Origin: an uncultured Muribaculaceae bacterium
GTDB lineage: Bacteria > Bacteroidota > Bacteroidia > Bacteroidales > Muribaculaceae
DNA length: 64,000 bases
Direction of reading: 5' to 3'
Assembly (NCBI GenBank): GCA_910576775.1
Contig: CAJTJV010000001.1
Coordinates: 172,512 to 236,511, forward strand
In this document: positions 45,219-54,092 of the stretch, piece by piece
How the letters are laid out: each line of letters opens with the position of its first letter
How positions within the stretch are numbered: position 1 is the stretch's first letter
Notes under the pieces: model-generated
What the model saw: the letters and a program-made list of their open reading frames with translations, nothing else
Told to the model about the DNA's origin: nothing
The model's database searches: none
Made by a program: the position numbers and the translations under genes

Positions 45219-46202
45219 ATGATTTCATCCAGAATACTTTTTTCTCTTAAAAATAACAAACTATTAAATACGCTGAGCGAGCCTGCGAAAGCTATAGTAC
45301 GAAAAATGATTGAGCGACAGACTCGCCGGCATCCCCTCCGCCGGGCGAATCTGCTACATAAATCATATTACGGAACTCCTCTTGACCTTGACACACCCAA
45401 AACGCTCTATGACAAGATCATTCTGTTGGAAATAGGCAGTGATATCAGCGAGTGGCAGCGTCTGACCGACAAAGTATCGGCCCGGGATTTCGTAAAAGAA
45501 CGCGGCATGGAGCATCTGCTGAACAAAACATATCACGTACTGGATGCTATGCCCACATTTGAAGATTTCACAGCTATGCTCCCCGATAGATGTGTAGTCA
45601 AGACAAATAACTCCGGTGGAAGCGAGGCCGTACACATTATACGCGATAAAGCGGTTACCGATCTAAAGAAAGTATATAAACGACTTCAGCACAATTTCAA
45701 CGATGATTATGGCATACGCACCGGACAGCCGCATTACCAGGGCATAAAGCCTAAAATCATAATAGAACGGCTCATCGAAAACGACGAGAACCCTGAAGCT
45801 CCTATCAACGACTACAAATTCATGTGCATAAACGGCGAACCACAAGTAATCAACGTAATCGCGGAACGCAACATCAAAACACATCAATGCCTCGACCAGT
45901 ACTACTATCTCGACTTTACTCGTATAGACTGGGAACCGCAAAACCATCAACGACATATCCGAAAACCGGATTGCCTGGAAGAGATGGTTGAAGCTGCACG
46001 CATTTTAGCCAAAGGCTTCCCATTTGTACGTGTAGATTTCTACGAAAGTCACGGTAAACCGATATTCAGCGAAATGACATTTACTCCCGGCTACGATTTT
46101 TTCTTATGTACAGTCGCAGAGGAAAAGCTGCATTGGGGGGAAATCATGGATATTTCCGGTGTAAAAATCGACCGGTCGAAAATTTCGCCCGATTTATATT
46201 GA
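45219..46202 (+). CDS. TupA-like ATP-grasp protein (polysaccharide-related)
   Basis: Start at 45219 (MISSRILFSLKNNKLLNTL), 327 residues. Fits the TupA-like ATP-grasp family: LLHKSYYGTPLDLDTPKTLYDKIILLE, a Lys-bearing ATP-binding strand (PDRCVVKTNNSGGSEAVHII), PKIIIERLIEND, YKFMCINGEPQVINV and FVRVDFYESHGKPIFSEMTFTPGYDFF with the metal-binding Asp/Glu. Related proteins add amino acids to surface polymers such as teichuronopeptide; in Bacteroidota they usually sit in capsule or glycan loci. Here it is isolated. Confidence 0.85.
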   Translation: MISSRILFSLKNNKLLNTLSEPAKAIVRKMIERQTRRHPLRRANLLHKSYYGTPLDLDTPKTLYDKIILLEIGSDISEWQRLTDKVSARDFVKERGMEHLLNKTYHVLDAMPTFEDFTAMLPDRCVVKTNNSGGSEAVHIIRDKAVTDLKKVYKRLQHNFNDDYGIRTGQPHYQGIKPKIIIERLIENDENPEAPINDYKFMCINGEPQVINVIAERNIKTHQCLDQYYYLDFTRIDWEPQNHQRHIRKPDCLEEMVEAARILAKGFPFVRVDFYESHGKPIFSEMTFTPGYDFFLCTVAEEKLHWGEIMDISGVKIDRSKISPDLY

Positions 46203-46245
46203 TCCCAAATTCCGGACAGCTCACTTACGGAGACAAGACCGTAGG

Positions 46246-46253
46246 TAAATTTG
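46246..46253 (+). promoter_or_regulatory. -7 element for the helicase operon
   Basis: TAAATTTG, 33 bases before the ATG at 46287; -33 region is weak. Confidence 0.45.
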
Positions 46254-46286
46254 TTTTACAACAAGCATAACTACATAAATTAACAG

Positions 46287-48032
46287 ATGACATTTAATGA
46301 ATTAGGCGTACGCGACGATCTGCTCCGCGGAATCACCGACATGGGATTCGAGACGCCGATGCCGGTACAAGAAAAAGTAATACCGGTACTTCTCAAAGAC
46401 AATCACGACCTTGTGGCTTTAGCACAGACAGGCACGGGCAAAACCGCCGCATTCGGTCTTCCGGTGCTCCAGCGCATTGACATTGACAACAAACGGCCAC
46501 AAGCCCTGATATTATCTCCGACACGCGAATTGTGTCTACAAATTGCAGGCGACCTTGCCGATTTCTCAAAATACATGCCCGAAATAGTAGTTCTTCCCGT
46601 ATATGGCGGCAGTAGCATAGAAAGCCAGATACGCACATTACGCAAGGGCGTGCAGATAATTGTAGCCACTCCCGGCCGACTTATCGACCTTATAAACCGC
46701 GAAGAGGTAAACCTCAGCGGTGTGCATACAGTCATACTTGACGAAGCGGACGAGATGCTCAACATGGGCTTTGTCGATTCCATAAACGATATTCTTTCTC
46801 ATGTTCCCGACGACCGCAAGATGCTTATGTTCTCGGCTACAATGCCTGCCGAGGTGGCACGGATAGCCAAGCGCTTCATGAAAGAACCGGAGGAGATAGT
46901 CATAGGCACCCGTAACACCGGAGCAGAGAATGTACGCCATATCTACTACATGGTGAACGCCCGCGACAAATACCTCGCCCTAAAACGCATCGCCGATAAT
47001 TCTCCCAATATCTACGCTATAGTATTCTGCCGCACAAGGCGCGACACACAGGAAATTGCCGACGCCCTTATTGCCGACGGCTACAATGCCGACGCCCTCC
47101 ACGGCGACCTCTCACAGCAACAACGTGATATGGTGATGAAGAAATTCCGCGACGGCGTAATCAGCCTTCTTGTAGCCACGGATGTTGCCGCACGCGGTCT
47201 CGATGTCGACGATCTCACACATGTCATAAACTACGGTCTGCCGGAAGACACTGCCGTATACACACATCGATCCGGCCGAACAGGCCGTGCAGGCAAAACA
47301 GGCGTATCAATCGCCATTATCCACTCCCGCGAGAAAGGACGTCTGCGCGAGATTGAGAAAATCATAGGCAAAAAATTCGAGCGCAAGGAAGTCCCCACTC
47401 CTGAGCATATAATCGAAAAGCAGCTCTACAATCTCGCCGACCGACTTGAACGCGTAGAAGTAAACGAAGACGAGATAAACCGCTACCTCCCCGGCGTACT
47501 CCGCAAACTCTCCTGGCTGTCTACGGAAGATTTGCTAAAGCGTGTGCTCTCACTCGAATTCAACAGGTTGCTCAACTATTACAAGGACGCTCCGAAAATC
47601 GACTTTATCGACGAAAAGCCCAAGAAAGATAAAAAGGACAAGAAAGAAGGCCGCGAACGCTCCGAAAAAGATAAAGACCGCAGAACCGCCGACCGCGGCA
47701 TGGCACGAATATACATCAACGTCGGCAAGAGCGACGGTTTCTATGCCGGCAATCTGATCGAGATGCTGAACAAGAATATCAACGGGCCAAGAGTCGACGT
47801 CGGCCGCATCGATCTTCTCCCGGGCTATTCGTTGTTCGACATAAAGAAAGGCGACGCAAACCGTGTTGTAAGCGCTCTGAAAGGTCTCGATTTTTTCGGC
47901 AAACGTATCTATAGCGAAATTGCCGACCCTGAGCGGGACTACGCCCACTCTTCCGACCGTAAAAGCAAGACAGCCCCGCAGGAAAAGAGAGGTAAAGGCA
48001 AAGGAAAAGGCAACCGTAAATTCAAGAGATAA
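46287..48032 (+). CDS. DEAD-box RNA helicase with DbpA-type RNA-binding domain
   Basis: 581 residues. Q motif and Walker A (ALAQTGTGKTAAFGLP), PTRELCLQI, VATPGRLIDLI, the DEAD motif seen as LDEADEMLNMGF, SATMP, and HRSGRTGRAGKTGVS in the second RecA domain. A Lys/Glu-rich linker (about 440-470) leads to a DbpA-like RNA-binding domain (about 475-545, RIYINVGKSDGFYAGNLIEML) and a basic tail. Likely a ribosome-assembly or cold-shock helicase (CsdA/DbpA type). Starts the 46.3-51.3 kb run of same-strand genes. Confidence 0.95.
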   Translation: MTFNELGVRDDLLRGITDMGFETPMPVQEKVIPVLLKDNHDLVALAQTGTGKTAAFGLPVLQRIDIDNKRPQALILSPTRELCLQIAGDLADFSKYMPEIVVLPVYGGSSIESQIRTLRKGVQIIVATPGRLIDLINREEVNLSGVHTVILDEADEMLNMGFVDSINDILSHVPDDRKMLMFSATMPAEVARIAKRFMKEPEEIVIGTRNTGAENVRHIYYMVNARDKYLALKRIADNSPNIYAIVFCRTRRDTQEIADALIADGYNADALHGDLSQQQRDMVMKKFRDGVISLLVATDVAARGLDVDDLTHVINYGLPEDTAVYTHRSGRTGRAGKTGVSIAIIHSREKGRLREIEKIIGKKFERKEVPTPEHIIEKQLYNLADRLERVEVNEDEINRYLPGVLRKLSWLSTEDLLKRVLSLEFNRLLNYYKDAPKIDFIDEKPKKDKKDKKEGRERSEKDKDRRTADRGMARIYINVGKSDGFYAGNLIEMLNKNINGPRVDVGRIDLLPGYSLFDIKKGDANRVVSALKGLDFFGKRIYSEIADPERDYAHSSDRKSKTAPQEKRGKGKGKGNRKFKR

Positions 48033-48087
48033 CGGAATCTGCCCCCACCCTTCTTGAAATCCGCAAAAAACAAAAGTCAAACAGGAT

Positions 48088-49404
48088 ATGAAAAGTAGCT
48101 TTAAAATATTTTCGGCCGTTTCCTTGGTTGCCATTCTCACGGGCTTCCTGTTTTCATGCGGCAAAAAGGGTGGCACAGCCTTCAATGAAACCCCAAAATA
48201 TCTATGGATGTGCGCCGAGGCTAATTTCGAACGTTTCGCCACCAAGGATTCAATCGATTATTACCTCAATAAAATCAAGGACACCGGATTCAGCCATATC
48301 GTTGTCGACATCAAACCGATACAAGGTAAGGTATTGTATAATAGCGATATCTGTGAACCGTTGACAAAAGTTCGTGATATCGAGGTGCTGCGCGATTGGG
48401 ACTATTTCGGATATTTCCTTGAAAAGGCACACGCGAAAGGATTGAAAGTAGTCGCATCAGCATGCGTTTTTCCGGCCGGCTCTCCGTGGTGGCATAAGGG
48501 TTTGTGCTATGACGACACGACATATATGTCGCGTACATGCCTGCAATACAAGTCCGACGGATCGTTCATGCCCATACATGACGACAGCAAGAAAGTCGCC
48601 GCATTTCTCAACCCGGCCCGCCGCGACAACCGGGATTTCGCAATGGGAATACTAACCGAAATAATGCACAAATATGATATCGACGGACTGGCGCTCGATT
48701 ATTGCCGTTATCCCGATTTCGAGAGCGATTTCTCACCTGAGACAAAAAATCTCTTTGAGGAATATATAGGTGACAGTATCAAAAAATTCCCTGAGGACAT
48801 CTTCACTTACCGTACAGAGACAGATTCCGGCGAGACAGTACGTGTACCCGGAAAACACTACAAACAATGGTGGGCATGGCGCGCCAATGTAATCACCAGC
48901 TTTATAAAGCAGGTAAGCGACTCACTGAAAGCAATCCGCCCGGAAGCAGAACTCAGCTATTGGGCGGCATCATGGATTCATGCACTCCATGGCAGCGGAC
49001 AGAACTGGGCAAGTCCCAAAAGCGACTGGTGCAAAGCATATCCTGAATTCGGCAGCGATGAATACAAAGCGGCCGGCTTCGCTCCATATATCGACAATTT
49101 CATCGCCGGCACTTATCTGGAACGTGTCTATGGCCCGGACGACAACGAGTCGGTGGAATACGGTCTTGCCCGCGCCGACACCCTCCTGCATGGTGACTGC
49201 AAGCTTGTAGGATCGATATATGCCGTAAACCATAATACCGACACAGACAATCCTGACAACATATACAATGCCGTCAAGTGCTGCCTCGACATGACAGGAG
49301 GTGTGATGGTGTTCGATATCCTGCAAGTTATCGACTTTGATCAATGGGATTCCATCCGGAATGCATTTGACGACTATGACAGCTCTAAACAAAATGAAAT
49401 CTGA
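48088..49404 (+). CDS. putative glycosidase-like TIM-barrel lipoprotein
   Basis: 438 residues with a lipoprotein signal (…GFLFSCGKK). The body resembles GHL10/DUF187-type glycosyl-hydrolase-like barrels: GFSHIVVDIKPIQGKVLY, LEKAHAKGLKVVASACVFPAG, AAFLNPARRDNRDFAMGILTEIMHKYDIDGLALDYCRYP and a tail with GGVMVFDILQVIDFDQWD. The AL-DYCRYP segment resembles the acidic strand that bears a catalytic residue in such barrels. Substrate unknown. Gap of 55 bases after the helicase; co-transcription is plausible. Confidence 0.75.
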   Translation: MKSSFKIFSAVSLVAILTGFLFSCGKKGGTAFNETPKYLWMCAEANFERFATKDSIDYYLNKIKDTGFSHIVVDIKPIQGKVLYNSDICEPLTKVRDIEVLRDWDYFGYFLEKAHAKGLKVVASACVFPAGSPWWHKGLCYDDTTYMSRTCLQYKSDGSFMPIHDDSKKVAAFLNPARRDNRDFAMGILTEIMHKYDIDGLALDYCRYPDFESDFSPETKNLFEEYIGDSIKKFPEDIFTYRTETDSGETVRVPGKHYKQWWAWRANVITSFIKQVSDSLKAIRPEAELSYWAASWIHALHGSGQNWASPKSDWCKAYPEFGSDEYKAAGFAPYIDNFIAGTYLERVYGPDDNESVEYGLARADTLLHGDCKLVGSIYAVNHNTDTDNPDNIYNAVKCCLDMTGGVMVFDILQVIDFDQWDSIRNAFDDYDSSKQNEI

Positions 49405-49420
49405 AAACAGACCGAAACCG

Positions 49421-50047
49421 ATGAAAAGCAGACTTATAAAAACCGTCTTCGCCGCCATCGTCTTTGCGGCATGCGCTACAGTCACAACCGCCCGCGAAGC
49501 ATATACATTCTTCGTGGAGGCTCCTGTAAATGTCATAAATATATTCGACCGGAACTCACGTCTCGATATGCTCGATTATTTCAGAAGCGGGCTTTCCACG
49601 CCTACAGGCAATGTTATCGGAGGGAAATCACGTGTGACTGCTTTGAATTCCAATCTCGTTTCGGCCAATGTTTCCGATAACACAAAACTTGACTTAGCCC
49701 TGCTCCCTGTCAAGGGCGATACCATAATAGCCATAATCGAGACGGTAGCCACTCCTATTCCGGACAGCTCAATAAGATTCTACACAAAGGACTGGACGCC
49801 ACTGCCATCTCCGGATTTTCCCTCAAGCATCGATTTTGTCGACAAGAAAGAGCGCAGGAAAGTCGCTGACAGCGCACCGCTTTTCGATTTCATTGCTGTA
49901 GAATATCTGCCCGAGAAGGCTCTTTTCAGATTCACCAACCATACCGCCGAATACTATGTAAAGTCGGAGATGCCCATGATCTTCGAGGTTGCCGACAGCG
50001 TCATCACCATGCGCTATGACGGCAAAAGATTCGTCAAGACCAAATGA
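49421..50047 (+). CDS. DUF3256 secreted protein
   Basis: Start at 49421 gives MKSRLIKTVFAAIVFAACATVTTA, a signal peptide, and 208 residues; the alternative at 49394 overlaps the previous gene. Matches the DUF3256 pattern: FFVEAPVNVINIFDRNSRLDMLDYFRSGL, a KSRVTALNSNLVSANVSDNTKLDLALLP core, and later TKDWTPLP and MIFEVADSVITMRYDGKRF. Family function unknown. Overlaps xseA by 4 bases (ATGA). Confidence 0.82.
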   Translation: MKSRLIKTVFAAIVFAACATVTTAREAYTFFVEAPVNVINIFDRNSRLDMLDYFRSGLSTPTGNVIGGKSRVTALNSNLVSANVSDNTKLDLALLPVKGDTIIAIIETVATPIPDSSIRFYTKDWTPLPSPDFPSSIDFVDKKERRKVADSAPLFDFIAVEYLPEKALFRFTNHTAEYYVKSEMPMIFEVADSVITMRYDGKRFVKTK

Positions 50048-51285
50048 CACCTCAGGCCATCACACTTGTTGAACTCAACCGCCGCATAGGCCGTGCGCTC
50101 GCCGTAGCTCCAGGCATGAACAATGTATGGATAACGGCGGAGACCTCCGACCTCCACCGCTCCGGCGCGCATTGTTATATGGAGCTTGTACAGAAAGACG
50201 ACGCAGGGACTACCGAGGCCCGCTGCCGCGCTGTTATATGGGGTAGCAACTACAGCCGAATCGACGCTACATTCTTCAACGCTACAGGCACACACCTGCG
50301 CAGCGACATGAAAATAATGGTGTGTGTAAGCATCAGTTTTCATACTGTATTCGGTCTCAGCCTGGTAATCAGCGACATAAACCCGGCATATACAGTCGGA
50401 GATCTCGCGCGCAGGCGAGCCGAAATCATAGCCAGACTGCAAGCAGAAGGAGTTTCCGATCTCAACCGCAATCTGCAATGGAGTCCTACGCCCCAGCACG
50501 TAGCCATAATATCTGCGGCCGGAGCGGCCGGATACGGTGATTTCGTACGTCACCTCCACGGCAACAATCGACACTTGCGTTTCAACACTACCCTTTTCGA
50601 AGCTATCATGCAAGGCGAACATACATCGGATAGTGTTATAGCGGCCCTTGACAGAATCATGGAACACATCGATAATTTCGATTGCGTAGTCGTAATAAGG
50701 GGAGGTGGTGCTGTCGCCGATCTGGCGTCTTTCGATGATTACGACCTAGCCTTTAATATCGCTCAATTCCCTCTTCCGGTAATTGTCGGCATAGGCCACG
50801 ACCGCGACATCACCGTTCTTGATTATGTTGCCAACACACGCGTAAAAACCCCTACAGCTGCTGCTGAGGCTCTTATAAAGCGTCTTGGCGACGCTCTTGA
50901 CGCAATTGTCAACATCGGCAACGATATCCATACCGGAATCCGCGAAACCATATCCGGCGCCCGCCAACAGCTCGCCTATTACCGCGGTCTTCTACCTGCA
51001 TTGGCAGAAAATGTCGTAGAACGCAACCGGCGGGCCGTGGGAACGGGAACGGCCGCCCTCATTGCCGAAGCCGCGCGCTCACGCATCGAAAGCCGCCGCC
51101 TGCGGCTCAATGCCCTTGGCGAGATTCTCGACGCGTTGTCGCCTGAAGCAACTCTGAGAAGAGGCTACTCCATCACGCGCGTCGACGGCCACGCCGTCAC
51201 CGACAGCCGCACACTCGGCCCCGGAAGCATACTGACAACATTCTTTGCGGAAGGACCGGCAATAAATTCAGAAATACCGCGATAG
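50044..51285 (+). CDS. xseA: exodeoxyribonuclease VII large subunit
   Basis: 413 residues. N-terminal OB fold (about 20-110, VWITAETSDLHRSGAHCYMELVQKDD), then the catalytic/helical region with NLQWSPTPQHVAIISAAGAAGYGDF, VVIRGGGAVADLASFDDYDLA and VIVGIGHDRDITVLDYVANTRVKTPTAAAE. Degrades single-stranded DNA together with XseB. ATGA overlap with DUF3256. The small-subunit gene xseB, often adjacent, is not found in the following 125 bases. Confidence 0.95.
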   Translation: MTPQAITLVELNRRIGRALAVAPGMNNVWITAETSDLHRSGAHCYMELVQKDDAGTTEARCRAVIWGSNYSRIDATFFNATGTHLRSDMKIMVCVSISFHTVFGLSLVISDINPAYTVGDLARRRAEIIARLQAEGVSDLNRNLQWSPTPQHVAIISAAGAAGYGDFVRHLHGNNRHLRFNTTLFEAIMQGEHTSDSVIAALDRIMEHIDNFDCVVVIRGGGAVADLASFDDYDLAFNIAQFPLPVIVGIGHDRDITVLDYVANTRVKTPTAAAEALIKRLGDALDAIVNIGNDIHTGIRETISGARQQLAYYRGLLPALAENVVERNRRAVGTGTAALIAEAARSRIESRRLRLNALGEILDALSPEATLRRGYSITRVDGHAVTDSRTLGPGSILTTFFAEGPAINSEIPR

Positions 51286-51344
51286 CATATTGTATGCTTT
51301 AAATGCCGTTTACAGCTATTTATCGCAATCCACAGAAGGAATTC

Positions 51345-51376
51345 TTTGCAAATTGTAAAAAAAAGCCTTAACTTTG
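51345..51376 (+). promoter_or_regulatory. Bacteroidota promoter for the AsnC-amylase-pseudokinase operon
   Basis: TTTG (51345-51348), 20-base spacer, TAACTTTG (51369-51376): perfect consensus, 35 bases before the ATG at 51412. Confidence 0.85.
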
Positions 51377-51411
51377 CGCATAATACCAAATTAAGAGCTT
51401 AATATAAAACA

Positions 51412-51882
51412 ATGGAAAAGATAGACAACCTCGACCGACATATCCTTCAAATTGTAATACACAACGCCCGCATCCCCTCGAAAGACATCGCCCTCGAGTG
51501 CGGCGTATCGCGTGCCGCCATACACCAGCGACTGCAGCGTCTTATCGACCTGAATGTTATTACCGGTTCCGGCTACCATATCAATCCTAAAATCTTAGGC
51601 TATGCAACATGCACCTACATCGGCGTGAATCTTGAAAGAGGTGCCATGTACCGCGACGTAGTGCCCGAACTCGAAAAGATACCCGAAATTGTAGAATGTC
51701 ATTTCACGACAGGGCCCTACACCATGCTCATAAAACTCTACGCCCGCGACAATGAGCATCTTATGGAACTGCTCAACAAAAAAATACAGATGATCCCGGG
51801 CGTTACCGGCACCGAGACCCTTATATCGCTCGACCATTCCATTGCCCGTGAAATTCCTATACACGTCGAACAGAACGACTGA
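51412..51882 (+). CDS. Lrp/AsnC-family transcriptional regulator
   Basis: 156 residues. HTH domain (1-62, LDRHILQIVIHNARIPSKDIALECGVSRAAIHQRLQRL) and a RAM effector domain (about 68-150, YIGVNLERGAMYRDVVPELEKI…VECHFTTGPYTMLIKLYARDN). Senses amino acids or related small molecules in the family. First gene of an operon: the amylase ATG follows 18 bases after its stop, so it may regulate this operon (inference). Confidence 0.93.
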   Translation: MEKIDNLDRHILQIVIHNARIPSKDIALECGVSRAAIHQRLQRLIDLNVITGSGYHINPKILGYATCTYIGVNLERGAMYRDVVPELEKIPEIVECHFTTGPYTMLIKLYARDNEHLMELLNKKIQMIPGVTGTETLISLDHSIAREIPIHVEQND

Positions 51883-51900
51883 TACACCGATTTTTCAGCA

Positions 51901-53301
51901 ATGAAAAGAATACTCGTCGCCATTATTGCCGGTCTGAGCACAATATTCTGTTTCTCACATGGGCGTCCGGCACCGAGCACTGTACAACATCCCGAATGGA
52001 GCCGCAGTGCTGTCATCTACGAGGTGAATCTTCGCCAGTACACCGACGACGGAACTTTCAGAGCATTCCTTAAAGAATTGCCGCGACTGAAAGAACTCGG
52101 CGTGGATATATTATGGTTCATGCCCGTTCATCCAATATCAAAAGTCAACCGCAAAGGCGTACTCGGCAGTTACTATGCCGCCTCCGATTACAAAAAAATC
52201 AATCCCGAATTCGGCTCCATATCCGATTTCAAGGATGTTGTCGATGAAGCACACTCCTTGGGAATGAAAGTAATAATCGACTGGGTTCCGAACCATACCG
52301 GATGCGACCATATCTGGGTTGAATCACATCCTGAATATTACGCCCGCGACGAGAAAGGAAATATGTACGGTCCTTACGACTGGGACGATGTCTACAAACT
52401 CGACTACAATAACCCCGGCTTGCGAATCGCCATGACCGATGCAATGGAATTCTGGCTCCGTGAGACAGACATCGACGGTTTCCGCTGTGACGTGGCCGGA
52501 CAGGTACCTATAGATTTCTGGAACACAGTGCGCCCTCAGCTTGAACTCGCAGCCGAAAAGCCCATCTTCATGCTTGCGGAGGACGCTCAGCCTATAATGA
52601 CGGAACATGCCTTCGACGCCGACTACAACTGGCCCATGAGCGCATTGTTAAATCAAGTGGCCCATACTGCCGGACAGCGCACATTCGCCGTAAAAAGTGA
52701 AATGCCCGAAAAACATGCCGCCGACATCGACTCTCTGATGCGACGCCAGGCTGCCACATTCCCCGCTGACAGCTATCTGATGAACATGACTACAAACCAC
52801 GACATGAATTCGTGGGAAGGTACCGAATTCGAGCGTCTCGGCAAATTCGCTCCTGCGCTTGCTGTTCTTACTTACATGATGCCGGGCATGCCGCTGATTT
52901 ACACCGGTCAGGAAACAGGTTTAAAACGAGCATTCGAATTCTTTCAGAAAGACGCGCCGCCACAATGGGAGCCGCGTAACGACTATTTCACATTCTATCA
53001 GCGGCTGAACACACTCAAACATACCCGACAGGAACTTGCGGCCGGCATTGCCGGAGGCTCCGTACACCCCGTTAAGGTAAACAACTCCAACGATATGATA
53101 GCATTCAAGCGCGAGCTTGGCAAACAGGGAACATTCTTTGCCGCCAACCTCGGCGCAGCAACACTCCCCTTCACTCCCTGCAAGTGCGTAACCGTACTCA
53201 CTGACCGCATTGACGCGATAACAGGCAATCCCGTAGATATCTTCCCGACGCAACTAGCTCCGGGACAATTCATTGTATTCACATATAACGTTCCCGAATA
53301 A
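51901..53301 (+). CDS. secreted GH13 alpha-amylase-family enzyme
   Basis: 466 residues with a signal peptide (MKRILVAIIAGLSTIFCFSHG). GH13 conserved regions: I DWVPNH at about 128-133, II GFRCDVAG (catalytic Asp) near 194, III LAEDAQP (acid Glu) near 226, IV NHDMN near 299. All three catalytic residues are present. Probably hydrolyses alpha-glucans (starch, maltodextrin) in the periplasm; no susCD pair or other sus genes are in the window. TAATG overlap with the pseudokinase gene. Confidence 0.93.
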   Translation: MKRILVAIIAGLSTIFCFSHGRPAPSTVQHPEWSRSAVIYEVNLRQYTDDGTFRAFLKELPRLKELGVDILWFMPVHPISKVNRKGVLGSYYAASDYKKINPEFGSISDFKDVVDEAHSLGMKVIIDWVPNHTGCDHIWVESHPEYYARDEKGNMYGPYDWDDVYKLDYNNPGLRIAMTDAMEFWLRETDIDGFRCDVAGQVPIDFWNTVRPQLELAAEKPIFMLAEDAQPIMTEHAFDADYNWPMSALLNQVAHTAGQRTFAVKSEMPEKHAADIDSLMRRQAATFPADSYLMNMTTNHDMNSWEGTEFERLGKFAPALAVLTYMMPGMPLIYTGQETGLKRAFEFFQKDAPPQWEPRNDYFTFYQRLNTLKHTRQELAAGIAGGSVHPVKVNNSNDMIAFKRELGKQGTFFAANLGAATLPFTPCKCVTVLTDRIDAITGNPVDIFPTQLAPGQFIVFTYNVPE

Positions 53302-54089
53302 TGGCCGACACCGAACAGAGATGGACCGAAATTGAACACCTTCCGGAGTGGGACGAGGAGTTCTATCATATATACACTGCCAAGAAATTCGGTAAATGGG
53401 TGATGATAAAAACCCTCCGACCCGAATACGCCGACGACCCGCGTTATCGCAGCATGATTGAACAGGAATTCGATGTACGCTATAATCTCGCACATCCGAA
53501 CATTGTTATGATAAACGATTTCGAGGAAATACCCGGAATCGGTCGCTGCATCGTCACCGACGACGTCTACGGCGACAGCCTGCGCAAACTCATTGACGAG
53601 CGCCGCGTCACTCCGGCACATGTCGAACAACTACGCCATCAGCTCGTAGGTGCTCTGGAATACATTCAAGCGAACCATATCGTTCATCCTCCACTGAAAC
53701 CGGAAAACATAATATTCACAGAAAATATAGGTAACCTCAAACTCATAGATGTCGGCTTCGAACAACGACCATCGCTATCGCATCAGTCCACGAATGACGA
53801 TATCTACAACTACGGCCTTGTTCTTGAAGAGGTCCTTGACGCGTCCGACAATATCGACGCGACCCTCAACCGTGTGGCACGGCGTTGCACCGACCCGGAT
53901 CCAAAGCGCCGCTACCGCGATCTCCAGCAATTGCATCTCGCGTTGGAAAACCGCCGTCCACGGACGGTCTACCTTATTATAATAGCATTCCTCGTGGTGA
54001 TGATTCTTCTCCTGCTATGGCTATATTCACCATACGCGCCCGAACCTGCGACAGGCACCACTTCACTGATAATAAACACGATACTCTAA
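53301..54089 (+). CDS. membrane-anchored protein kinase-like protein, predicted pseudokinase
   Basis: 262 residues. An Hanks-type kinase fold is recognisable: the ATP-anchoring Lys is K37 (VMIKTL), an alpha-C Glu-like helix follows, and LKPEN and a following D-x-G are present. But the catalytic loop reads HPPLKPEN (H129-N136): the essential Asp of HRD is Pro131. The metal loop reads DVG (D150-G152) instead of DFG, and the glycine-rich loop is absent. A single hydrophobic span at about 220-240 anchors it, with the kinase-like domain presumably cytoplasmic. Coupled to the amylase (TAATG) and followed after 3 bases by a GNAT gene. It is likely inactive as a kinase (inference) and may be a regulatory scaffold. 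Confidence 0.85.
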   Translation: MADTEQRWTEIEHLPEWDEEFYHIYTAKKFGKWVMIKTLRPEYADDPRYRSMIEQEFDVRYNLAHPNIVMINDFEEIPGIGRCIVTDDVYGDSLRKLIDERRVTPAHVEQLRHQLVGALEYIQANHIVHPPLKPENIIFTENIGNLKLIDVGFEQRPSLSHQSTNDDIYNYGLVLEEVLDASDNIDATLNRVARRCTDPDPKRRYRDLQQLHLALENRRPRTVYLIIIAFLVVMILLLLWLYSPYAPEPATGTTSLIINTIL

Positions 54090-54092
54090 GAA

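Noticed and set aside
49337..49420. Longer start of the DUF3256 gene
   Set aside because: The upstream starts lie inside the preceding lipoprotein gene; the start at 49421 produces a clean signal peptide.
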